From positions 68,176-132,175 of the forward strand of contig DHQB01000023.1 of NCBI GenBank assembly GCA_002410065.1: 64,000 nucleotides of DNA, given 5' to 3'. Both the position numbers and the translations under genes were made by a program. The notes under the pieces were generated by a model, which was not told the origin of the DNA, made no database searches, and saw only the letters and a program-made list of their open reading frames with translations. This document shows positions 57,578-64,000 of the stretch, piece after piece. Position 1 is the stretch's first letter, and each line of letters opens with the position of its first letter. This DNA is from Bacteroidales bacterium UBA5349 (lineage in GTDB: Bacteria > Bacteroidota > Bacteroidia > Bacteroidales > Tenuifilaceae).

Positions 57578-58816
57578 ATGCTTATAAAGAATATCAAAAA
57601 GTTGGTTCAGGTTGAGGAATCGCCTAGAAATTGGGTGGCTGGGGCTGATATGGCAAAGCTTAACACCATAGATAATGCTTACCTACTTATCGAAAACGGA
57701 GAGATAAAAGATTTTGGCACCATGGATAATGCTCCAAAGGTTAGTCAGAGCGTTCAGATAATTGATGCCAAAGGGAAAATGGTTTTCCCCTCTTTCTGCG
57801 ATTCTCATACTCACCTTGTATACGCAGGTAGCCGTGAAATTGAGTATGTTGATAAGATTAGAGGACTAAGCTACGAAGAGATTGCCAAAAGGGGAGGGGG
57901 AATTCTTAATTCCGCCAAACTTCTTCATAATACTTCTGAGGATGAGTTGTATAATCAGTCTTTACAAAGAGTTAACGAGATTATTTCGCTTGGAACAGGA
58001 GCTGTTGAGATAAAAAGTGGTTACGGGCTAACCGTTGAGGATGAGCTTAAAATGCTTAGGGTAATCAAACGATTGAGAGAAACCACTCCAATAACCATTA
58101 AATCAACTTTTCTTGGTGCACATGCAGTTCCTACCGAGTACAAAGGTAAGCAAAGCGAGTATGTTGATCTTATTATCAATGAGATGATTCCGCTGGTGGC
58201 TAGTGAAGAATTAGCCGATTATATAGATGTATTCTGCGATAAGGGCTTTTTTACTGTTGAGGAAACTGAGCGCATGCTTATGGCTGGAATGAAGTATGGA
58301 CTTAAGGGAAAAATCCATGCCAATGAACTTGCCTTTTCGGGTGGCATTCAGGCTGGTGTTAAGTACGGCGCTTTATCAGTTGATCATCTAGAGTTTACCG
58401 GAGACGCTGAGATTAAAGCATTACTCAATTCCGAAACCATGCCAACCCTGTTACCCGGTGCAGCTTTTTTCCTTGGAATGGAGTTCCCTCCAGCCCGAAA
58501 AATGATTGAGGCTGGACTGCCCATTGCCCTTTCATCAGACTACAATCCAGGATCATCACCAAGCGGTGATATGAAGTTTGTAATGTCGTTGGGATGTATA
58601 ATAATGCGCCTTGTTCCAGAAGAGGCAATTAACGCAACAACAATTAACTCTGCTTATGCAATGGGGATAAGCGATACACATGGGAGCATTGCCCGCGGAA
58701 AAGTAGCCAATGTGTTTATTACAAAACCCATAAGCAGCTATGAGTTTATGCCCTACGCATTTACCACAAACCTAATTGATACGGTTATTCTTAACGGTGA
58801 GTTATGGAACATTTAA
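57578..58816 (+). CDS. hutI: Imidazolonepropionase HutI
   Basis: A 412-residue amidohydrolase that opens the ring of 4-imidazolone-5-propionate to give N-formimino-L-glutamate, the third step of histidine breakdown. Metal ligands and signature blocks: FCDSHTHLVYAGSREIEY (HxH), TGAVEIKSGYGLTVEDE, STFLGAHAVPTEYKG, KIHANELAFSGGIQ, SVDHLEFTGD and ALSSDYNPGSSPSGDM (metal Asp). Length is typical. The next enzyme of the pathway, FtcD, is encoded 1.6 kb downstream, beyond a toxin-antitoxin pair and a lipoprotein gene. The hutH and hutU genes are not in the window. Confidence 0.97.
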   Translation: MLIKNIKKLVQVEESPRNWVAGADMAKLNTIDNAYLLIENGEIKDFGTMDNAPKVSQSVQIIDAKGKMVFPSFCDSHTHLVYAGSREIEYVDKIRGLSYEEIAKRGGGILNSAKLLHNTSEDELYNQSLQRVNEIISLGTGAVEIKSGYGLTVEDELKMLRVIKRLRETTPITIKSTFLGAHAVPTEYKGKQSEYVDLIINEMIPLVASEELADYIDVFCDKGFFTVEETERMLMAGMKYGLKGKIHANELAFSGGIQAGVKYGALSVDHLEFTGDAEIKALLNSETMPTLLPGAAFFLGMEFPPARKMIEAGLPIALSSDYNPGSSPSGDMKFVMSLGCIIMRLVPEEAINATTINSAYAMGISDTHGSIARGKVANVFITKPISSYEFMPYAFTTNLIDTVILNGELWNI

Positions 58817-58855
58817 AAAAAACGAAACTTTATCAAATAATTTGAAACAAACACT

Positions 58856-58863
58856 TATCTTTG
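58856..58863 (+). promoter_or_regulatory. -7 box of the higBA operon
   Basis: TATCTTTG matches TAnnTTTG fully and lies 25 bases ahead of the higB ATG. No -33 TTG at 19 bases is present, which would suit an autorepressed weak promoter. Confidence 0.45.
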
Positions 58864-58888
58864 ACGTTACTAATGTAAAACGAAAGTA

Positions 58889-59173
58889 ATGATTGTTTCA
58901 TTTGGTTCAAAAGAAACAGAGAATATTTGGAATGGAGAAAGAGTTAAGAAACTACCACCCGAAATACAACAGATTGGTAGACGAAAACTAAGGATGTTAA
59001 ATAACTCCCAGTCAATAGTAGACTTGAGAATTCCACCATCAAATCGGCTTGAAAAACTATCAGGAAACCTCAAGGATTTTTATAGTATTAGAATTAATGA
59101 CCAATGGAGAATTATCTTTAAATGGGGGAATAATCAAGCTAAAGAGGTTGAAATTGTAGATTATCATATATGA
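58889..59173 (+). CDS. higB: HigB-type toxin (RelE superfamily mRNA interferase)
   Basis: A 94-residue protein of the HigB/plasmid-maintenance killer group. The start is MIVSFGSKETENIWNGERVKKLPPEI, then the RRKLRMLNN helix, and the C-terminal sheet with LKDFYSIRINDQWRIIFKW and VEIVDYHI. These toxins cut mRNA at the ribosome and are neutralised by HigA. The toxin gene precedes the antitoxin gene, the reversed order that defines hig loci. The stop overlaps the next start by four bases (ATGA). The pair sits between two histidine-degradation genes. Confidence 0.94.
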   Translation: MIVSFGSKETENIWNGERVKKLPPEIQQIGRRKLRMLNNSQSIVDLRIPPSNRLEKLSGNLKDFYSIRINDQWRIIFKWGNNQAKEVEIVDYHI

Positions 59174-59496
59174 AAGGGAATATTATGGAAAGATTAGAAA
59201 ATGTACATCCAGGAGAGATACTGAATGAAGAATTCCTTGTGCCAATGAATATTTCTGCATACAGATTATCAAAAGATACGGAAATACCACAGTCAAGAAT
59301 TTCTCAAATAATTAAGGGAAATAGAAGTATAACAGCGGATACTGCACTTAGGATAAGTAATTATTTTGGAACAAGTGCCAAGTTTTGGCTTGGACTTCAG
59401 GACGATTATGACATAGAAAAAGAGAGTAAAGAAAAAAAAGAAATACTCAATCGAATTAGACGAATAAGAAAAAACGCACCACAACATGCGGTATAA
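59170..59496 (+). CDS. higA: HigA-type antitoxin (XRE-family regulator)
   Basis: A 108-residue helix-turn-helix protein. The HigA opening NVHPGEILNEEFLVPMNISAYRLSKDTEIPQSRISQIIKGNRSIT leads into LRISNYFGTSAKFWLGLQDDYDIE, the standard HigA block. The basic C-terminus (RIRRIRKNAPQHAV) probably wraps the toxin. It would bind HigB and repress the operon promoter. The start at 59170 overlaps the toxin stop; a second ATG five codons in (MERLENVHPGE) would be equally acceptable. Confidence 0.95.
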   Translation: MKGNIMERLENVHPGEILNEEFLVPMNISAYRLSKDTEIPQSRISQIIKGNRSITADTALRISNYFGTSAKFWLGLQDDYDIEKESKEKKEILNRIRRIRKNAPQHAV

Positions 59497-59647
59497 AACA
59501 TTGGGGGTTTAATTGTTATTCGAGCGTTCTAAATTGCATCATAGTTTTTAGCGTGGGATTATTTCTTTGCCCGCAATCCCAAACGATTTCATGCCGCTCA
59601 CCGTTGTGCAAGTAGTATTTTCCTGTTTAACATCTAAATTAAACATT

Positions 59648-60379
59648 ATGAGAAAATTTTTGTATTTCCTTGTTAGTTCCTTGCCCATAATTCTTTTGAT
59701 TGGTGGATGTGGTCAGTTTAACTTTCCGTCCGACTTTAAACTTCCACAGCAGCAAGCCCAGGGTTTAAGTACGGCTGAAGTTATAAAAGGCCTAAAGGAG
59801 GCCCTTACTGTTGGGGCAACCAATTCGGTGGGTTTTGCCTCTAAAACTGATGGTTTTTATAAAAATCCTCTTCTTTTCTTGCCATTTCCACCCGAGGCAA
59901 TTAAGGTTAAAAATACGCTTGAGGCGGCAGGGTTAAACAAACCCGTAAACAATTTTATTCTTTCATTGAATAGAGCCGCTGAGGATGCATCCAAGCGTGC
60001 ACTTCCTATTTTTAAGGATGCAATTTTAGATATGACCATTACCGATGCCATGGGAATACTAAAGGGGAATGAAACCGCTGCAACGGATTACCTAAAGGCT
60101 AAAACTACAAACCAGCTTAAAACAGAATTTACTCCTGTAGTTAGGCAATCAATTGCCAAAGTAGATGTAACCAGCTATTGGAATCCAATTGCTACAAACT
60201 ACAATAGGTTAACGTTACTAACCGGAGGAGAGCTGGTGAATCCTAATCTCGAAGAGTATATTACCGAGAAAACCATCGAAGGGTTGTTTTCCCTTATTGC
60301 CAAGGAGGAGGTATTAATCCGTAAAGATCCGGCAGCAAGGATAACGGACATACTTCGTAAAGTATTTGCTGAACAATAG
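59648..60379 (+). CDS. DUF4197 lipoprotein
   Basis: A 243-residue protein with a lipoprotein signal: MRKFLYFLVSSLPIILLIGGC, in which the Cys of the lipobox IGGC would be lipidated. The mature part is the DUF4197 domain, mostly helical (STAEVIKGLKEALTVGATNSVG, PPEAIKVKNTLEAAGLN, AAEDASKRALPIFKDAILDMT). Function unknown. The ATG at 59648 is chosen because the in-frame ATG at 59567 would bury the signal peptide behind 27 residues. It precedes ftcD by 38 bases. Confidence 0.9.
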   Translation: MRKFLYFLVSSLPIILLIGGCGQFNFPSDFKLPQQQAQGLSTAEVIKGLKEALTVGATNSVGFASKTDGFYKNPLLFLPFPPEAIKVKNTLEAAGLNKPVNNFILSLNRAAEDASKRALPIFKDAILDMTITDAMGILKGNETAATDYLKAKTTNQLKTEFTPVVRQSIAKVDVTSYWNPIATNYNRLTLLTGGELVNPNLEEYITEKTIEGLFSLIAKEEVLIRKDPAARITDILRKVFAEQ

Positions 60380-60417
60380 AGAACAAGATTTATTCACAAT
60401 ATAATTTTATTAGATCA

Positions 60418-62112
60418 ATGAAAAACAAGCAGTTAATTGAGTGCGTTCCGAATTTTAGTGAGGGACGCGACATGAATATTATTAAGCAGATTACCAATGA
60501 AATTGAGTTGGTTGAAGGTGTTCGGCTGATTGATGTTGACCCCGGGCATGCTACCAATCGAACTGTGGTAACCATGGTTGGAACGCCCAATGAGGTTTGC
60601 GAAGCAGCCTTTAGAGCAGTTAAAAAAGCAGCCGAATTAATCGATATGAGTAAGCATAAAGGTGCTCACCCTCGATTTGGTGCAACCGATGTGTGTCCCT
60701 TAATTCCCGTTGCAAACATAACAATGGACGAAACCGTTGAGTATGCCCGCAAACTTGCCAAGCGGATTGGCGAGGAATTGGGCATTGGCATTTTTTGTTA
60801 TGAGTTTGCAGCCTTCGAAGAAAAAAGGCGCAATTTGGCAAACTGTAGATCTGGTGAGTATGAGGCCTTGCCAAAGCGCCTTAAAGATCCTGCATGGAAA
60901 CCCGATTTTGGACCTGCTGTATTCAATCCTAAAAGCGGTGTAACCGCTGTTGGTGCTAGAAATTTTTTAGTAGCATATAATATCAACCTAAACACAACCT
61001 CAACCCGAAGGGCAAACGCAGTTGCTTTTGATATACGCGAAAAGGGAAGGCCACAACGTGTTGGCAACCCATTAACAGGGAAGAAAGCGCTTGATGAGAA
61101 GGGGAATGAGATATGGATTCCCGGTAGTTTAAAGGCTTGTAAAGCCATTGGTTGGTTTATTGATGAGTTTGGGATAGCCCAGATTTCGATAAACCTTACC
61201 GATATTACCGTTACCCCTTTACATATAGCTTTTGAGGAAACCAATAAAAAAGCGCAAGAAAGAGGCCTAAGAGTAACCGGTTCCGAACTGGTTGGGGTAG
61301 TTCCATTAAAAGCTATGCTCGATGCTGGTCGTTACTTCTTGCACAAGCAGAACAGATCAACTGGTATTGCAGACAGTGAAATCATTAAAATCGCTGTTAA
61401 GTCTATGGGACTTGATGAGTTGTACCCATTCGATCCTAAAAAGAAGATTATTGAATACATTCTCGAAGATGATAACCAGAAGAAGCTGATTGATATGACA
61501 CTTGCGGGTTTCATTAGGGAAACTGCTTCCGAGTCGCCTGCCCCCGGTGGAGGCTCAATATCAGCAGCAATGGGTGCAATGGGAGTATCTTTGGCTACAA
61601 TGGTTGCAAACCTTTCAGCACATAAGGCCGGATGGGATGAGCGTTGGGAAGAGTACTCCAATTGGGCTGATAAGGGTAAAGTATATATGGATCAGCTTTT
61701 AAAACTGGTTGATGAGGATACCAATGCTTTCAATAAGATTATGGATGCTCTTGGTTTGCCTAAGGGTTCTGACGAAGAAAAGAGTGCAAGAAAAAAAGCT
61801 ATTCAGGATGCTACCCTTTATGCCATTGAGATACCTTATAGAGTAATGGAGCTATCGCTCCAATCCATGGAGGTGATGAAAGCAATGGCAGAAATTGGCA
61901 ATCCAAACTCCGTTTCCGATGCAGGTGTTGGGGCATTAGCGGCTCGAAGTGCTGTAATGGGTGCATACCTTAATGTAAAAATCAATGCTCAGGGTCTCGA
62001 AAATAAAGAAAAGGTTGCTCTATACATTAGCAATGGTGAAGGAATTGTAAAAAAGGCTCAACAAACAGAGGAAGAAATCATGGGCATTGTAAATAGCAAG
62101 ATAACACTTTAG
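60418..62112 (+). CDS. ftcD: Bifunctional glutamate formimidoyltransferase / formimidotetrahydrofolate cyclodeaminase
   Basis: A 564-residue fusion. The N-terminal formiminotransferase (about 1-325: CVPNFSEGRDMNIIKQI, VDPGHATNRTVVTMVG, KHKGAHPRFGATDVCPLIPV) moves the formimino group from formiminoglutamate to tetrahydrofolate. The C-terminal cyclodeaminase (about 360-564: ESPAPGGGSISAAMGAMGVSLATMVANL) turns 5-formimino-THF into 5,10-methenyl-THF and ammonia. Both halves are complete, as in the mammalian enzyme and many Bacteroidota. With hutI it converts histidine-derived carbon to glutamate and one-carbon units. Confidence 0.96.
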   Translation: MKNKQLIECVPNFSEGRDMNIIKQITNEIELVEGVRLIDVDPGHATNRTVVTMVGTPNEVCEAAFRAVKKAAELIDMSKHKGAHPRFGATDVCPLIPVANITMDETVEYARKLAKRIGEELGIGIFCYEFAAFEEKRRNLANCRSGEYEALPKRLKDPAWKPDFGPAVFNPKSGVTAVGARNFLVAYNINLNTTSTRRANAVAFDIREKGRPQRVGNPLTGKKALDEKGNEIWIPGSLKACKAIGWFIDEFGIAQISINLTDITVTPLHIAFEETNKKAQERGLRVTGSELVGVVPLKAMLDAGRYFLHKQNRSTGIADSEIIKIAVKSMGLDELYPFDPKKKIIEYILEDDNQKKLIDMTLAGFIRETASESPAPGGGSISAAMGAMGVSLATMVANLSAHKAGWDERWEEYSNWADKGKVYMDQLLKLVDEDTNAFNKIMDALGLPKGSDEEKSARKKAIQDATLYAIEIPYRVMELSLQSMEVMKAMAEIGNPNSVSDAGVGALAARSAVMGAYLNVKINAQGLENKEKVALYISNGEGIVKKAQQTEEEIMGIVNSKITL

Positions 62113-62300
62113 AAATACTTCAAACACCAGATTGTTAATTGATTATCAAACTATATTGCTTTTTGCACAGTTTTTTTTATTAAAATTGTTAACTAATGTT
62201 AATTGTTTTAAAGCATAACCGTTTGTAAATACGATTTTTATTCATATTTTAGCCGAGTTGAAAATTATTAGCTCTATTTTGTAAACCTAAATTTTGTTCT

Positions 62301-64000
62301 ATGAAAAGACTATGCGTATTCCTTGCATCAGTAGTGTTTGTTGGAATAAACTTCCTTCAAGCGCAAAATGTGCAGGTTACCGGTACTGTTACCAGTGCCG
62401 ACGATGGGATGCCCATTCCGGGTGCATCCGTTATGATTAAGGGAACATCAACTGGTGTATCTACCGATCTTGACGGTAAATACTCCATTACTGTTCCTCA
62501 AGCGGCTTCAACCCTTGTTTTTCGTTTTGTGGGTATGACAACCCAAGAGGTTGTTGTAGAAGGTCGTAATGTTATTAACGTTGTACTTGAACTAGATGCT
62601 ACACAACTAGAAGAGATTGTTGTAATTGGCTATGGTACAGGTAGAAAAATTGGAACTGTAGTTGGTTCTGTTGCTCAAGTATCAGCAGAGAAGATTGAAT
62701 CTAAACCTGTTGCAAACGTATGGGATGCAATGCAGGGAAGAGTTGCTGGTATGCAAGTGTATACTTCAACCGGAGAGCCTACTCAAATTTCGTCAATTAG
62801 ATTGCACGGTGTAGGTTCCCTTGGAGCAAGTAATACTCCTTTGTATGTACTTGATGGTGTTCCTATTGCCTCTGGCAATATGCTTTCTCTTAACCCAAAT
62901 GACATTGAGAGTGTTTCCGTTTTAAAAGATGCTTCGGCAACTTCTATTTATGGTTCACGCGCTGCTAACGGTGTAATTTACATTACAACCAAAAAAGGTC
63001 ATAGGGATGTAAAAGCGAAGATTACTGTGAATTCTCAGTATGGTGTTTCATCTTTGGCAAATGAAGATTTCTTTGATAAATTCATGAACACTAAAGAATT
63101 AACCGGATTTTGGCTGGATGTTGGATATCGCACCCAAGCCCAAATTGATGCTCTATTAACACAGTATCCTAATGATACTAGATGGCATAAGTATTACTAT
63201 AAAGATAGTGCTCCCACTAAACAGACAGACGTTTCTATTCAAGGTGGTGGCGGAAAAACGACATACTATGTATCAGGAGCATATTTCTATCAAGATGGTT
63301 TGGCTACAGCTTCAGAATACGAGAGATATTCTGCTCGAGCTAACATTAATTCCCAAGCCAATGATTGGTTAAGTTTTGGTACTAATCTTGCGCTTTCAAC
63401 GGATGAGAGAAATTCAAACCCATATGATAGTAATAGTACAAACAGGGGATTGGCTATGTTAGCTCAACCTTTTTATTCTCCTTATGATGCTGACGGAAAT
63501 GAGTATGAAGGTGTAATTCCTGGTTGGGGCAGGTATAACCCTTACTATTTAGAAAAGAAGCATCAGGTTCTTGGAAATAATGTACAGGCAAACCTATCTG
63601 GTTATGTTCAGTTAAACCCAGTTAAAGGATTAACCATTAAAACGCAAGCTGGTATTGATGCATATGATTACAGAACAACAGATGTTTGGTTACCTTCATT
63701 TATTGGTTCACTTAATGATGGTGATGCTTACGAATATTTCGCACGTAGAAATGCTAAGACTTTAACCAACACAGCTGAATATAAATTTAGCATCGAAAAT
63801 CGTCATCAAATTACAGCCTTAGTAGGGCAGGAATATACAGGAGCTGATTATGTTAATTTCTCTGCTTCTTCTTCTGGCCTTACAGATGACCGTTTAATCC
63901 TTTTAGGAGCTGGCCCAGATAACAGAGATGTTAGCCAAGAAAAGTATGAATATGCATATCTTTCTTATTTTGGAAGAGTAGATTATTCTTTAGATCAAAA
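62301..64000 (+). CDS. SusC/RagA-family TonB-dependent outer membrane receptor, N-terminal part
   Basis: The frame is open to the window edge (566 codons seen; full SusC proteins run to about 1000 residues). A signal peptide (MKRLCVFLASVVFVGINFLQAQ) is followed by a carboxypeptidase-regulatory-like domain (about 24-105: VTGTVTSADDGMPIPGASV, VSTDLDGKYSI). The TonB box region is LEEIVVIGYGT. The plug domain has LYVLDGVPIASGNM and VSVLKDASATSIYGSRAANGVIYITTKKG, the RagA/SusC signature. The barrel begins after that. It imports oligosaccharides or peptides with a SusD-type lipoprotein, whose gene would be expected just beyond the window. Confidence 0.96.
   Translation, partial: MKRLCVFLASVVFVGINFLQAQNVQVTGTVTSADDGMPIPGASVMIKGTSTGVSTDLDGKYSITVPQAASTLVFRFVGMTTQEVVVEGRNVINVVLELDATQLEEIVVIGYGTGRKIGTVVGSVAQVSAEKIESKPVANVWDAMQGRVAGMQVYTSTGEPTQISSIRLHGVGSLGASNTPLYVLDGVPIASGNMLSLNPNDIESVSVLKDASATSIYGSRAANGVIYITTKKGHRDVKAKITVNSQYGVSSLANEDFFDKFMNTKELTGFWLDVGYRTQAQIDALLTQYPNDTRWHKYYYKDSAPTKQTDVSIQGGGGKTTYYVSGAYFYQDGLATASEYERYSARANINSQANDWLSFGTNLALSTDERNSNPYDSNSTNRGLAMLAQPFYSPYDADGNEYEGVIPGWGRYNPYYLEKKHQVLGNNVQANLSGYVQLNPVKGLTIKTQAGIDAYDYRTTDVWLPSFIGSLNDGDAYEYFARRNAKTLTNTAEYKFSIENRHQITALVGQEYTGADYVNFSASSSGLTDDRLILLGAGPDNRDVSQEKYEYAYLSYFGRVDYSLDQ

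Overview
The window is a chromosomal segment of a Bacteroidota bacterium, most like the Bacteroidales/Marinilabiliales side of the phylum; genus and species cannot be read from it. The evidence is four secreted proteins with a C-terminal type IX secretion (T9SS) sorting domain carrying a YPNP-type motif, a SusC/RagA TonB-dependent transporter, futalosine-pathway menaquinone synthesis (MqnA), LytTR regulators, and promoters of the phylum's own type (TTG, 19 bases, TAnnTTTG). Most of the sequence is AT-rich. The stretch 25302-31870 is visibly richer in G+C.

Layout. 1-3030: tail of an amidase-like protein, an MCE/MlaD lipid-transfer protein, and dnaA, which ends in a 54-base perfect palindrome. 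3111-9711: CysQ, PepD and a gingipain-like C25 peptidase with repeated Fn3-GEVED modules. 10060-16764: a LytTR regulator whose receiver has lost its aspartate, then surE, a small membrane protein, lpxB and a SpoIID-like gene, followed by convergent small genes and a class III aminotransferase. 16778-24730: a second LytTR regulator, TrmH, HU, two serine tRNAs, an MsbA-like exporter with purB, then mqnA and nfeD. 24731-31870: an accessory-looking island with a 570-base spacer holding two ~100-base direct repeats and a REP-like hairpin, followed by two T9SS cargo genes. 31965-47436: a VOC protein, a short-chain dehydrogenase, a secreted phospholipase-D-fold protein, a response regulator, hemerythrin, GNAT and HAD proteins, an HD protein, an M14 carboxypeptidase, a flavoprotein, an FAH-family enzyme, a membrane methyltransferase and an outer-membrane barrel. 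47519-57470: two integral membrane protein genes, a large PAS histidine kinase, a YfcC-type carrier, a single-domain receiver and uvrB. 57578-62112: histidine degradation (hutI, ftcD) split by a higBA toxin-antitoxin pair and a DUF4197 lipoprotein. 62301-64000: start of a SusC-like receptor, cut by the window edge.

The most striking observation is a (TCTT)10 tract at 26932-26971. It lies inside the hydrophobic core of the signal peptide of a very large T9SS-exported HEXXH metalloprotease/beta-helix protein. As sequenced, the only usable ATG is out of frame with the protein; 8 or 11 repeat units would put it in frame. This has the anatomy of a phase-variable contingency gene, currently OFF. 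The gene shares an apparent transcription unit with another T9SS cargo gene, downstream of the repeat-bearing spacer.

The functional groups are otherwise ordinary core genes: envelope building (lpxB, MCE protein, msbA-like, BamA-like barrel), replication and repair (dnaA, HU, uvrB), and nucleotide and cofactor synthesis (purB, mqnA), with secreted peptidases and peptide and histidine catabolism fitting a protein-degrading, peptide-using life. All functional calls are from reading motifs and overall resemblance; no database search was possible.
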